Shown: piece after piece, positions 9,074-18,196 of the stretch
How positions within the stretch are numbered: the stretch's first letter is position 1
How the letters are laid out: each line of letters opens with the position of its first letter
NCBI GenBank assembly: GCA_021324415.1
Contig: JAJPJF010000280.1
Coordinates: 1 to 61,532, forward strand
Origin: Nostocales cyanobacterium Centralia_MAG_434
GTDB lineage: Bacteria; Cyanobacteriota; Cyanobacteriia; Cyanobacteriales; Nostocaceae
Direction: 5' to 3'
DNA: 61,532 nt
Translations under genes and position numbers: made by a program
Notes under the pieces: generated by a model
Databases searched by the model: none
Told to the model about the DNA's origin: nothing
The model's input: the letters and a program-made list of their open reading frames with translations, nothing else

Positions 9074-10186
9074 ATGCAAAATCCCCTCTTGAAAACTTGG
9101 AGATCTGTACTGCAACCATGGAAACGGTCTGCATCTAATACTCGCACATTGCTGTTGGCAACGGTTAGCATTGGCATGTTACCTGTTTATGCAGGGATTA
9201 CCTGGCAATATTCATCTGCTAGTGCTAGTGCTCAGCGCATTAGTCAAAACCCTAAAACGCTGCAAGTGACTTTGGTTTCCTACGCTGTCACTAAAGAAGC
9301 TTACTCAAAAATTATTCCTTTGTTTACACAAAAGTGGAAGAAAGAACATAACCAAGATGTCGTTTTTCAGCAAAGTTATGGCGGTTCTGGTACCCAAGCA
9401 AGAGCAGTCATTGATGGTTTAGAGGCAGATGTAGTAGCACTGGCACTGGGATATGATGTAGAAAAAATCCAAAAAGTCGGTTTAATAAATTCTGGTTGGG
9501 AACAAAAAGCTCCTAATGGTGCGATCGTCACTCGCTCAGCAGTTGTATTAGTAACGCGTCCAGGCAATCCCAAGAAAATTAGTAGTTGGGCTGACTTGGC
9601 AAAACCAGGAGTTAGTGTAATTACTGCCAATCCCAAGACCTCTGGGGGTGCTCGTTGGAATTTCTTAGCGTTGTGGGGATCAGTCGTCAAAACAGGAGGC
9701 GATGAAGCCAAAGCCCGTGATTATGTGAGTAAGGTTTATAAAAATGTTGCTGTGTTGCCGAAGGATTCTCGGGAATCTAGTGATACTTTTTATAAGCGAA
9801 ATCAAGGGGATGTGTTGTTGAACTATGAGAACGAGGAGATTTTGGCAAAGTTGAAAGGTGAATCTAACTATCCCACCATCCTTCCACAAGTTAACATTTC
9901 TATTGATAACCCAGTTGCTGTAGTAGATAAAGTTGTGGATAAGCACGGTACTCGGCAAGTCGCAGAAGCTTTTGTTAAGTTCCTCTTTACACCAGAAGCC
10001 CAGAGAGAATTTGCTAAGGTAGGATTCCGGCCTGTTAACTCTACAATAAATCAGGAAACGCAGAAGCAATTTTCCAAGATTAGTAACTTCTACACAGTGA
10101 AAGATTTTGGCGGTTGGAATACAGTCCAGAAGAAGTTCTTTGATGATGGAGGTATTTTCGACCAAATTCAAGGAAGCAGACGTTAG
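9074..10186 (+). CDS. sbpA: sulfate-binding protein, second paralogue
   Basis: This 370-residue paralogue of the neighbouring sbpA shares long matching blocks (LVSYAVTKEAY, QSYGGSGTQARAVIDGLEAD, NYENEEILAKLKGE, VNISIDNPVAVVDK). Unlike the first copy it has a conventional signal sequence (about residues 20-50, ending SASASAQ) with no lipobox Cys, so it should be soluble in the periplasm. It is divergently transcribed and has no permease genes of its own, so it probably shares CysT/CysW/CysA. Different affinity (sulfate versus thiosulfate) or expression conditions are possible. Confidence 0.92.
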   Translation: MQNPLLKTWRSVLQPWKRSASNTRTLLLATVSIGMLPVYAGITWQYSSASASAQRISQNPKTLQVTLVSYAVTKEAYSKIIPLFTQKWKKEHNQDVVFQQSYGGSGTQARAVIDGLEADVVALALGYDVEKIQKVGLINSGWEQKAPNGAIVTRSAVVLVTRPGNPKKISSWADLAKPGVSVITANPKTSGGARWNFLALWGSVVKTGGDEAKARDYVSKVYKNVAVLPKDSRESSDTFYKRNQGDVLLNYENEEILAKLKGESNYPTILPQVNISIDNPVAVVDKVVDKHGTRQVAEAFVKFLFTPEAQREFAKVGFRPVNSTINQETQKQFSKISNFYTVKDFGGWNTVQKKFFDDGGIFDQIQGSRR

Positions 10187-10202
10187 CTTGAAAGAAGCTT
10201 TT

Positions 10203-10310
10203 TGATTGGGGGACAAGGGGAGCCAGTGCGGTCTTGGGGTTTCCCCAAGTGGAGCAACTGGCGTGGACAAGGGGGACAAGGAGGACAAGGAGGACAAGGA
10301 GGACAGAATA
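10203..10310 (+). repeat. GGACAAGGA/GGACAAGGG nonamer array
   Basis: After an interrupted first stretch, at least four tandem GGACAAGG(A/G) units lie at about 10265-10302, downstream of the second sbpA. The same nonamer appears inverted at 14515-14570 and again at 61434-61532. Apparent Pro/Cys-rich or Gly/Gln-rich ORFs across it are by-products of the repeat. Confidence 0.75.
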
Positions 10311-10383
10311 TTGGGTTCATACTTTCAGTTCTCCACAGAAAGTCGAATAGTATAATTAAATACATTTTGATTAAGTACGAAAT

Positions 10384-10416
10384 AGAACCCCAGTATTTTG
10401 AAGAAACTGGGGTTCT
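10384..10416 (+). terminator. strong hairpin downstream of the sbpA paralogue
   Basis: Perfect 11-bp stem AGAACCCCAGT/ACTGGGGTTCT with an 11-base loop, followed by TTCG. It probably marks the 3' end of the sbpA transcript, 198 bases after the stop and beyond the nonamer array. Confidence 0.5.
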
Positions 10417-10587
10417 TTCGCCTTAGGTAGTTCTTCGCTCTTAACTTAGGCTAGTACAATGATGAGTACTATTACTTTTTTCTCACCCTCGGCTTCTCTG
10501 TAGTTTTAGTCTTAAAGTATGCAACTTTGCAAAGTGGGACAATAACTCGTAGCTAGGAAGAGGCGTTTTTGGAAAATGTGACTCACT

Positions 10588-13014
10588 ATGACAATCTCTA
10601 GCATAATCGCAGCATTACAGCAACAATTAGAAGAAAGAACAGCTCAGTTACAGAAGGCTTCTCAAGAGCTGCAGGAAATGCTGGAAGAAATAGAGATTCT
10701 TCAAGAAGAAAGGAGCTTACAAAGAGAAGAGCTGATCACCGTTCGTAAAACAGCAGAGTCAGAACGCCAACGTTATCAAGACTTGTTTGAGTTTGCCCCT
10801 GATGGCTACCTATTGACTGATGCGAAAGGCATTATCCAAGAAGCCAACTTTGCAGCAACATCTTTACTCTGCACACGCCAGCAACATCTGATAGGTAGAT
10901 CACTACTCCTTTTTTTTACTGAACAAGATCGCAAGGCTTTTGACACACGCTTAATGAAGCTACGGCAAGTACAGAACTGGGAAGTTCACTTACAGCCACA
11001 AGAAGGACTGCCCTTGCCTGTATCCGTTACTATAGCTCCTGGGTATAACCTACAGGGTAAGATGGTTTGGCGACGCTGGTTGATTCAAGACATTAGCGAT
11101 CGCAAGCAGGCAGAAAAATCCATCCAGTTTCAGGCAAATGTTCTGTCGCAAGTCAACGACGCAGTCATTGCTATTGATCACCAGCAGCGGATCACTTATT
11201 GGAATCCTGGGGCAGAGCGCTTGTATAATTTGAAAGCTGATGAAGTGCTTGGTCAACCATTAGAAACAGCGTATCAGATGCGCTGGCTTGAACCACAACA
11301 AAAGCAGGCTATCTGCGATTCTGTAACCCAGACAGGTTCATGGCGAGGCGAGACAATTCATCTTAAAAAGAGCGGAGAAGAAATTTACGTTGAGTCATCG
11401 CTCAGTGTACTCAAAGATGATAAAGGTGTCGCAATCGGTTTTTTAGCTGTTAACCGTGACATCACTGATCGTAAACAAGCAGAACAAATCATCTACGAAC
11501 AAGCTGCACTACTTAACATTACAACAGATGCAATTATCGTGCGTGATCTCCAGGACAAAATTGTGTTTTGGAACAACGGTGCTGAGCGCCTATACGGTTG
11601 GCAACAAGCAGAAGCTCTTGGTAAGAATGCCAATCAACTTTTGTATAAAAATTTGAAAACTTCACCTCCAAAACTCAAGATCCAGCAAACCCTTGCTAAA
11701 AATGGCTCTTGGCAAGGTGAGTTGCAACATGTAACAAAAAACGGCAAGGTCATCCTTGTTGAAAGTCGCTGGACTTTAGTACGTGATGAACAAAAGCAGC
11801 CAAAATCAATTCTGATTGTTAATACTGACATCACAGAGAAAAAGCAACTAGAAATGCAACTTCTCCGTGCTCAGCGTTTAGAAAGTCTTGGCACTCTTGC
11901 CAGTGGCATTGCTCACGATCTCAACAACATCCTGACTCCTATTTTGGCAGTAGCTCAGCTGCTGCCTAGAAAGCTCACCAATCTAGAACAGCGCAATCAG
12001 CAACTGCTGAAGATACTAGAAGACAACTCCAAACGCGGAGCTGATTTAGTTAAGCAGATTCTGTCCTTTGCACGGGGGGCTGAAGGCAAACGTACAATTG
12101 TGCAAGTTGGATATGTGCTTAAAGAAGTTGCTCTAATTGCCAACAAGACATTTCCCAAATCTATCAAGATCCATATTGAAACTGTGTCGCCCAATCTTTG
12201 GACTGTTTTGGCAGATACTACACAATTACATCAAGTCATCCTAAATCTATGTGTTAATGCTCGTGATGCTATGCCAAAAGGTGGGGTCTTAAGTTTGGCT
12301 GCGGAAAATATATTTGTAGATGAAAACTTTACACGCATGCATCTAGATGCTCAAACAGGTCCCCATGTTGTTATTAAAGTCTCAGATACAGGAACAGGTA
12401 TTCCCCCGGAAGTATTAGAGCGAATATTTGATCCTTTCTTCACAACAAAAGAGCCAGGCAAAGGTACAGGATTGGGTCTTGCGATGGTGATTGGGATTGT
12501 CAAAAATCACAAGGGTTTTTTGACTGTGGAGAGCGAGGTAGGCAAAGGCACTCAATTTCAGGTGTATTTCCCAGCAACAAGAGATGAGGAAACACCACTA
12601 TCAGAAGATTTAGCAGTGCCTAAGGGATCTGGGGAATTGATTCTCATTGTTGATGATGAGATCTCAATCCAAAGGACCAGCAAAGCATCCTTGGAAGACC
12701 ACCATTACAAAACTATCATTGCCAATGACGGAAAACAGGCGATCGCACTATATACACAGTACCAATCCCAAATTAGTATCGTGTTGATGGATATCATCAT
12801 GCCGTCTATGGATGGGTTAGCTGTCATTCGTAGCCTACAAAAAATGAATCCTCAAATAAAGATTATTGCCACTAGTGGAATCGTATCTAACACCCGGATT
12901 ACCGAAGCGACCGGCACAGGTGTCAAAGCATTTTTATCGAAGCCTTTTACCATACAAGAACTATTGAGCACTGTTTACCGGGTTTTGAAGATGCCAGTTA
13001 GTGGTTCGAATTAA
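10588..13014 (+). CDS. multi-PAS hybrid sensor histidine kinase/response regulator
   Basis: This 808-residue soluble sensor kinase starts with a coiled coil (residues 1-55). PAS domains follow at about 60-170, 175-295 and 300-420, the latter two ending in typical PAC motifs ([20 protein letters not shown]). The H-box [14 protein letters not shown] has its phosphorylated His at 443. The ATPase carries the N-box ([10 protein letters not shown]), G1 (DTGTGIP) and G2 ([10 protein letters not shown]). A C-terminal receiver follows with Asp735 in [12 protein letters not shown] and KPF near the end. There are no membrane segments, so the signal is probably intracellular. No separate regulator lies nearby. 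Confidence 0.93.
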   Translation: MTISSIIAALQQQLEERTAQLQKASQELQEMLEEIEILQEERSLQREELITVRKTAESERQRYQDLFEFAPDGYLLTDAKGIIQEANFAATSLLCTRQQHLIGRSLLLFFTEQDRKAFDTRLMKLRQVQNWEVHLQPQEGLPLPVSVTIAPGYNLQGKMVWRRWLIQDISDRKQAEKSIQFQANVLSQVNDAVIAIDHQQRITYWNPGAERLYNLKADEVLGQPLETAYQMRWLEPQQKQAICDSVTQTGSWRGETIHLKKSGEEIYVESSLSVLKDDKGVAIGFLAVNRDITDRKQAEQIIYEQAALLNITTDAIIVRDLQDKIVFWNNGAERLYGWQQAEALGKNANQLLYKNLKTSPPKLKIQQTLAKNGSWQGELQHVTKNGKVILVESRWTLVRDEQKQPKSILIVNTDITEKKQLEMQLLRAQRLESLGTLASGIAHDLNNILTPILAVAQLLPRKLTNLEQRNQQLLKILEDNSKRGADLVKQILSFARGAEGKRTIVQVGYVLKEVALIANKTFPKSIKIHIETVSPNLWTVLADTTQLHQVILNLCVNARDAMPKGGVLSLAAENIFVDENFTRMHLDAQTGPHVVIKVSDTGTGIPPEVLERIFDPFFTTKEPGKGTGLGLAMVIGIVKNHKGFLTVESEVGKGTQFQVYFPATRDEETPLSEDLAVPKGSGELILIVDDEISIQRTSKASLEDHHYKTIIANDGKQAIALYTQYQSQISIVLMDIIMPSMDGLAVIRSLQKMNPQIKIIATSGIVSNTRITEATGTGVKAFLSKPFTIQELLSTVYRVLKMPVSGSN

Positions 13015-13150
13015 GCAACTTTGCCCTTGTCCTTTGTTTTGAGTTCACTGTAACTAAAGACTAATGACTATTTTTACGCTTTTAACTTGATTTGTACCGA
13101 TCTACTGATTAGCATAAATTTTATATGCAAAAGAGAGGAAAGTGAGCGCT

Positions 13151-14470
13151 ATGGGCATGACCCTGACTGAAAAAATTTTAGCAAAAGCCTCTGGTCGATC
13201 AGTAGTAGAACCGGGGGAAAACATCTGGGTTAACGTTGATGTGCTAATGACACACGATGTCTGCGGACCTGGAACCATTGGTGTTTTCCAACGCGAGTTT
13301 GGTGCTGATGCTAAAGTCTGGGACCCAGAAAAAATTGTTTTAATTCCTGACCATTACATTTTTACTGCTGACGAACGAGCTAATCGCAATGTTGATATTT
13401 TGCGTGAATTTGCTCTACAGCAAGGTATCAAATATTTTTATGATATCACTGACAGATCTAACTTTAAAGTAAACCCAGACTACAAAGGTGTTTGCCACAT
13501 CGCCCTAGCACAAGAAGGTCACACCCGCCCAGGTGAAGTTCTATTTGGCACAGACTCTCACACATGTAATGCAGGTGCCTTCGGGGAATTTGCCACTGGA
13601 ATCGGCAACACTGATGCTGGGTTCATTATGGGTACTGGCAAGCTATTAATCAAAGTCCCTGCAACTATGCGCTTTGTATTAGATGGTGAAATGCCTCCTT
13701 ACCTGTTGGCAAAAGACCTGATTTTGCAAATCATTGGAGATATTGGCGTTGCTGGTGCAACTTACCGGACAATGGAATTTGCAGGAACTGCCATTCAAAA
13801 AATGACCATGGAAGAACGGATGACTCTGTGCAACATGGTGATTGAAGCTGGTGGCAAGAATGGAGTTATTGCACCTGATGAAACCACATTAGAGTATCTC
13901 GATGGGCGTACTGACAAGTTATTTGAGCCAGTTTACACAGACCCAGATGCTCGGTTTTATAGCGATCGCCACTATGATGTCTCCCAATTAGAGCCAGTAG
14001 TCGCCAAACCTCACTCCCCCGATAACCGAGCTTTAGCACGAGAATGCCGCGATATTAAGATTGATCGCGTTTATATTGGTTCCTGCACAGGTGGGAAAAC
14101 CACTGACTTTCTCAATGCTGCACAACTGCTCAAAGGGCACAAAGTTAAGGTTCCTACCTACTTAGTACCTGCTACCCAAAAAGTCTACGAAGACCTCTTT
14201 AAACTCAAGTATGAAGGGCAAACTCTCTCGGAAATTTTCTTAGAAGCAGGTTGTATAGAACCAGCAGCACCTTCTTGCGCCGCTTGTCTAGGCGGTCCAA
14301 AAGACACATTCGGACGCTTAAATGAGCCAGAAATTTGTGTTTCTACCACTAACCGCAACTTCCCCGGACGCATGGGCAACAAAGAAGCTGGAATTTATCT
14401 CGCTTCCGCCTACACCGCTGCGGCTTCCGCCCTCACTGGCTATGTGACCGATCCGCGGGAGTTTATGTAA
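13151..14470 (+). CDS. leuC: aconitase-family hydro-lyase, LeuC-type large subunit
   Basis: This protein of about 439 residues belongs to the 3-isopropylmalate dehydratase large-subunit family. TDSHTCNAG, GSCTGGKTTDF and APSCAACLGG supply the three 4Fe-4S cysteines. With its small subunit it would isomerise 2- and 3-isopropylmalate in leucine synthesis. It is shorter than the usual bacterial LeuC of about 467 residues and resembles the archaeal-type/homoaconitase-like branch. No leuD is adjacent. An upstream in-frame GTG at 13142 sits only 2 bases from the AGAGGA ribosome site, so the ATG at 13151 (11-base spacing) is preferred. Confidence 0.85.
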   Translation: MGMTLTEKILAKASGRSVVEPGENIWVNVDVLMTHDVCGPGTIGVFQREFGADAKVWDPEKIVLIPDHYIFTADERANRNVDILREFALQQGIKYFYDITDRSNFKVNPDYKGVCHIALAQEGHTRPGEVLFGTDSHTCNAGAFGEFATGIGNTDAGFIMGTGKLLIKVPATMRFVLDGEMPPYLLAKDLILQIIGDIGVAGATYRTMEFAGTAIQKMTMEERMTLCNMVIEAGGKNGVIAPDETTLEYLDGRTDKLFEPVYTDPDARFYSDRHYDVSQLEPVVAKPHSPDNRALARECRDIKIDRVYIGSCTGGKTTDFLNAAQLLKGHKVKVPTYLVPATQKVYEDLFKLKYEGQTLSEIFLEAGCIEPAAPSCAACLGGPKDTFGRLNEPEICVSTTNRNFPGRMGNKEAGIYLASAYTAAASALTGYVTDPREFM

Positions 14471-14576
14471 TGGGGCATGGGGCATAGGGCATGGGGCATA
14501 GGATAAGTGCTTGTCTCCTTGTCCTCCTTGTCCTCCTTGTCCCTCTTGTCCCCCTTCCCTTGTCCCCCATAGCTTC
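14471..14576. repeat. GGGCATG heptads plus inverted GGACAAGG nonamers
   Basis: Four GGGCAT(G/A) heptads directly after the leuC-type stop are followed by a run of CCTTGTCCT/CCTTGTCCC units, the reverse complement of the nonamer at 10265 and 61434. The run creates a false Leu/Val/Pro-rich N-terminal extension in frame with gntK. Confidence 0.75.
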
Positions 14577-14616
14577 CTCTGTATATTCCAAGATTAGTTA
14601 TAAAAGACCTACACCC

Positions 14617-15102
14617 ATGATTATCCTAGTAATGGGCGTCTCTGGTTCTGGTAAGTCTACCGTTGGCAAACAGTTGGCAGACTCTTTAAACTGGGAGTTT
14701 ATTGATGCTGACAGTTTCCACTCATCAGAGAATATTGAGAAAATGCATCATGGTATTCCCCTGACTGATGCCGACAGGACACCTTGGCTGCAAAGTTTGC
14801 AAGCAGCTATCAAGCAGTGGTTAGAAGAAAATAAAAATCTGGTGCTGGCGTGTTCGGCATTGAAAATCAGCTATCGCCAGATGCTTTTATTGGATGAGAA
14901 ACGCACCAAACTAGTTTACCTTAAGGGAACTTTCCAGCAAATCGAGCAACGGCTGCGATCGCGTTCTCATCACTATATGCCACCAGAACTCCTCCAGAGT
15001 CAGTTCGACACTTTAGAGGAACCAACTGATGCGATTACGGTAGATATAGAAGACTCACCAGAAGTTATTGTGCAGCATATTAGAGCAAGTTTGGAAATTT
15101 AA
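14617..15102 (+). CDS. gntK: gluconokinase
   Basis: This 161-residue P-loop kinase makes 6-phosphogluconate from gluconate, feeding the oxidative pentose phosphate pathway. Walker A is GVSGSGKST near the N-terminus, followed by FIDADSFHSSENIEKM, PLTDADRTPWL and ACSALKISYRQMLL, all characteristic of GntK. The frame extends 42 codons upstream, but that extension is made of nonamer repeats. The ATG at 14617 gives the family's normal N-terminus (MIILVMGVSGSGKST). Confidence 0.93.
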   Translation: MIILVMGVSGSGKSTVGKQLADSLNWEFIDADSFHSSENIEKMHHGIPLTDADRTPWLQSLQAAIKQWLEENKNLVLACSALKISYRQMLLLDEKRTKLVYLKGTFQQIEQRLRSRSHHYMPPELLQSQFDTLEEPTDAITVDIEDSPEVIVQHIRASLEI

Positions 15103-15582
15103 TTTTTAGGAAAAGGTTATATAAAATAAACTATTTCCTCACAAGTTTCTCACACTTTATTACTAAACTCTAAACAGCAGTCATAGAATGTGTTTAAAAA
15201 AATCTAATAGCTTGTTTACTCTAGTATTCAATTAGTGTGAAAGCTGTTGTAAATGTCTTTATTTACACTGGGTTACTTAAATTACTGAAACAATTGATAA
15301 ATGTTGTAAATGTAAACAGTTTCTCGCGCTGATTCAAACACCTCAAGAACCCATAAATCCTAGTTTTGCTCTAAAAGATAATAGTAGCAGATGCTCAAAA
15401 CAGACTGAATATTTATTTCTGTTTCTATAAGTGTCCCATAGTAGCAGTGTGGATTTTTGGAACATTTTCAAGCTGGGTAATCAGTCACTAATTCTTGGGG
15501 TATTTTCTCAACTAAAGAACGGCAAGAGAAATATGACTGCCGAGATGAAGGGATGACAAGATTGCCACAGGAGACGACTAGG
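15103..15582. other. 480-base intergenic region with a repeated dodecamer
   Basis: An AT-rich leader before the oxidoreductase gene. TGTTGTAAATGT occurs twice, at about 15245 and 15302, suggesting a paired regulator site. An AGGAG lies 9 bases before the chosen ATG at 15583. No ORF or RNA gene is recognised. Confidence 0.35.
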
Positions 15583-17145
15583 ATGGAGACTTTTGATTAC
15601 GTGATTCTGGGAGCCGGATTAGGTGGACTTTCAGCAGCAGCCTGCTTGGCAAAACAAGGATATCGGGTTGCAGTGCTAGAGAAACACTATTTACCAGGTG
15701 GGTGTTGTCACACGTTTGATTATGGCGAATATAGCTTTTGTGCTGACGTGCATTATATCTCTCAATGTGCTCCTGGTAAGACCATTACTCAGTTTCTCAA
15801 CTACATTGAACGGGATGTCCCCTTCAATAGCCTTGAGCCAGACTGCATAGACCGGGTGATTACACCAACAGCAGATTTCAAGATTCCCTTGGGATGGGAA
15901 AATCTACGTGCACGTCTGCTTGCAACCTTCCCACAACAAGCAAGTGCCATCAATGGCTACTGCAATGAGATCAAGCAACTGCATCAGGAAATGTATCATC
16001 TAGCACAAGATATTCACTGGTTTGATCTCAAGTGGTACGACTGGTTAAAGTTGCCGAATTATTGGAATTTGTTTTTAAAGCGAACTTGGACTCTGCAAGA
16101 TTTGTATGATCATGTTGGTTTGTCACCTGAGTTACAAGCAGTGCTGGCAGGGCAAAGTGGTGATTACGCTCTACCACCTAAAGATATCGCATTGATAACC
16201 CATACTTCGTTAGTTTGGGACTATTCAGAAGGTGCTTACTATCCAAAACATCACTTCAAGCACCTTGTTGACACCATTGTTGAGGCAATTACAACAGGTG
16301 GAGGCGTCATTAAGTATTCAACGCCAGTTGACCATATTCAAGTTAGCAAAGGTACTATCCAAAATATAATTTCTGATCGCCAAGAATATCGCGCTAGCAA
16401 AGCTTACATCAGCGACCTCGACCCAAAATTAACTGTAGAGTTGATGCATGATTCAGAAGCTCTAAGTCATCGAGAGTTTCAACGTCTGACCAGCTATGAA
16501 TACTCAGCCAGTGCCTTTAACATTTACCTGGGTTTGGATAACCGCTTTGATCCACAACGCTATGGTATTGGGAATTGGAATATCTGGTATTACCCAACAG
16601 GTGACCTGAATCAAGAATATCAAAAACAATTAGACGGAGACATGAGCCGTCCTTGGATTTTCCTATCATGTCCAACAATGAAATCCAGCGAACCGGGAAT
16701 GGGACCTCCTGGACATCATGTCCTCGAAATTGCCACTGTCTGTCCTTATGAACTGTTTGAACACCTGCACAAAACTGACCCGAAGGCCTATAAAGCCAAA
16801 AAGCGGGAAATGTATCAGCAGATCATGAACAGTGTGCAGGATGTGATTCCAGATGTGAACAATTACGCACGGATGAAAGTTTATGGGACACCTACCACCA
16901 GTGAATATTACTTAGGACAACCACAGGGGAATATTTATGGTGCAAAATTGATACCAAAACAAGTTGGATTGAATCGCCTAGGATATACAACAGAGTTGCC
17001 TAACCTCTTCTTTGTAGGTGCAACTGCGGGGTATCCAAGTGTACCTGGTGTCATTGGTAATGGTATGGATGTGGTGGAATTGATGACAGGGCAATCTGTG
17101 TGGAGGAAGACTGAAAAGAAGCAACCCTTGGTAGCTACTGGGTGA
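15583..17145 (+). CDS. FAD-dependent oxidoreductase of the phytoene desaturase/CrtISO family
   Basis: This protein of about 520 residues opens with a Rossmann FAD site (YVILGAGLGGLSAAACLAKQG) and a following VLEKHYLPGGCCHTF. The C-terminal FAD motif is NLFFVGATAGYPSVPGVIGNG. This layout is shared by carotene desaturases, carotene cis-trans isomerase and retinol saturase-like enzymes. The substrate cannot be decided here; a carotenoid or other polyene is likely. An in-frame ATG at 15553 lacks a properly spaced ribosome site, so 15583 was chosen. A P450 of the CYP120 type (known to act on retinoids) lies 1 kb downstream. Confidence 0.85.
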   Translation: METFDYVILGAGLGGLSAAACLAKQGYRVAVLEKHYLPGGCCHTFDYGEYSFCADVHYISQCAPGKTITQFLNYIERDVPFNSLEPDCIDRVITPTADFKIPLGWENLRARLLATFPQQASAINGYCNEIKQLHQEMYHLAQDIHWFDLKWYDWLKLPNYWNLFLKRTWTLQDLYDHVGLSPELQAVLAGQSGDYALPPKDIALITHTSLVWDYSEGAYYPKHHFKHLVDTIVEAITTGGGVIKYSTPVDHIQVSKGTIQNIISDRQEYRASKAYISDLDPKLTVELMHDSEALSHREFQRLTSYEYSASAFNIYLGLDNRFDPQRYGIGNWNIWYYPTGDLNQEYQKQLDGDMSRPWIFLSCPTMKSSEPGMGPPGHHVLEIATVCPYELFEHLHKTDPKAYKAKKREMYQQIMNSVQDVIPDVNNYARMKVYGTPTTSEYYLGQPQGNIYGAKLIPKQVGLNRLGYTTELPNLFFVGATAGYPSVPGVIGNGMDVVELMTGQSVWRKTEKKQPLVATG

Positions 17146-17161
17146 GTCGATGATAACCTAC

Positions 17162-17202
17162 AAGCATTGGAGCAAGCTCTTTGTTGTTATGCTCCAATGC
17201 TT
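17162..17202 (+). terminator. terminator-like hairpin after the oxidoreductase
   Basis: Perfect 13-bp stem AAGCATTGGAGCA/TGCTCCAATGCTT with a 15-base loop, 16 bases after the stop codon. Only a short pyrimidine tract follows. Confidence 0.6.
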
Positions 17203-17341
17203 CTTCGCTTAAGCTGATATTTCCTCACAACTTCCTCAAATTGTTTTTCTAATCTGAAAGTAGAGCCAACAAGGTAGTTTTCTTTACAAGTTGATTGGTT
17301 CTAACGAACAGTTGCAATAAGTCTTAATAGAGGAACCCGAT

Positions 17342-17908
17342 ATGTCTTTAATCCCTTGGCAACCTCTAAGAGAACTAGATCACCTACGTCAACAAATAAA
17401 TCATCTGTTTGATGATATGGTTCACAGTAGGCGTACCGAAAGCCGATTCTCTAAAAAAGAAAATATTACCTGGATGCCAACTATCGAACTGCAAGAAACT
17501 GACGCAGACATCATTGTCAAAGCCGAAGTTCCAGGAATAGATGCAAAAGACTTAGACGTTCACATCAGCAAAGATGCTGTTTCAATTGCTGGAGAACATC
17601 AGGAAGAAAAACATACCGAGAACAAAGCCTTTGTCCATTCTGAGTTTCGCTATGGACAGTTCCAACGCATAGTACCTTTACCTGTAAGTGTTAAACACGA
17701 GCAAGTCAAAGCTGAATTTAAGGATGGAATTCTGACACTAATCTTACCTAAAGCAGAAGAAGTCGATTCTGATGTGGTCAAGGTTGATCTGACTCTGCAA
17801 GAAAGAGCACGAGAAGCAATGACTCAACAGCGCCAGCACGAGGAACACATACAACAAACAATGCATACTCGCACAATGGCAGAGTTAAAAAACCAAACTA
17901 GGAGATGA
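17342..17908 (+). CDS. small heat-shock protein, Hsp20/alpha-crystallin family
   Basis: This 188-residue chaperone has the alpha-crystallin domain at about residues 45-150, running from the ITWMPTIELQETD segment to VKAEFKDGILTLILPK. The conserved A-x-x-x-n-G-v-L/I motif is seen as AEFKDGILTL. The charged, Gln/His-rich tail of about 35 residues is longer than in many homologues. Such proteins hold unfolding proteins and protect membranes under heat. The 5' leader has AGAGGAA before the ATG, but no CIRCE operator was found. A tiny gene follows after 4 bases. Confidence 0.94.
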   Translation: MSLIPWQPLRELDHLRQQINHLFDDMVHSRRTESRFSKKENITWMPTIELQETDADIIVKAEVPGIDAKDLDVHISKDAVSIAGEHQEEKHTENKAFVHSEFRYGQFQRIVPLPVSVKHEQVKAEFKDGILTLILPKAEEVDSDVVKVDLTLQERAREAMTQQRQHEEHIQQTMHTRTMAELKNQTRR

Positions 17909-17912
17909 TATT

Positions 17913-18089
17913 ATGTCAAAGCCAACAGCCATACAACAATTTTTGCAATCAATCCAAGAAGCCACTCAACGCATAATCAGCTATGTATTAAGTGCAGGTG
18001 CTAGAATTTTTGGACCTAGTGATGATAACTATCCGAAAACAGGAGTTCAACCCTTTGAGGGTGATCCTGACGATGAGAAAAGATTTTAA
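17913..18089 (+). CDS. 58-residue hypothetical protein in the hsp20 operon
   Basis: ATG at 17913 is 4 bases after the hsp20 stop and has TAGGAG 8 bases upstream. The product runs from MSKPTAIQQFLQSIQEATQR to GDPDDEKRF. Residues 5-35 look like an amphipathic or weakly hydrophobic helix (IQQFLQSIQEATQRIISYVL), followed by an acidic, proline-containing tail (DPDDEK). An intrinsic terminator begins 10 bases after its stop, so hsp20 and this gene form a two-gene unit. No family was recognised. The ribosome site, spacing and terminator argue that it is real. Confidence 0.7.
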   Translation: MSKPTAIQQFLQSIQEATQRIISYVLSAGARIFGPSDDNYPKTGVQPFEGDPDDEKRF

Positions 18090-18098
18090 GTTATTCAA

Positions 18099-18132
18099 GG
18101 GCGAACAGATTTACAGTTCGCTCATTTTTTTT
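18099..18132 (+). terminator. intrinsic terminator of the hsp20 operon
   Basis: An 8-bp stem GGGCGAAC/GTTCGCTC (one G-U pair) with a 9-base loop is followed by A and eight T residues: a classic Rho-independent terminator. Confidence 0.85.
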
Positions 18133-18196
18133 GGATATTAAAGTTATGCTTAATTATGCTTATTGACACTGATAAAATTCAAGCAATAACAAAAGC

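Noticed and set aside
9376-10297. Minus-strand ORFs antisense to the second sbpA
   Set aside because: Shadows of a well-supported plus-strand gene.
10183-10426. Pro/Cys-rich and Gly/Gln-rich ORFs near 10200-10426
   Set aside because: Created by the nonamer repeats; no homology or start signals.
15245-15313. Duplicated TGTTGTAAATGT as a defined operator
   Set aside because: Only two copies in AT-rich DNA; noted in the intergenic entry but not claimed as a site.
17291-17341. RNA thermometer in the hsp20 leader
   Set aside because: GGTTC (17297-17301) can pair with GAACC overlapping the ribosome site, but only 5 bp and with a competing local hairpin; too weak to claim.
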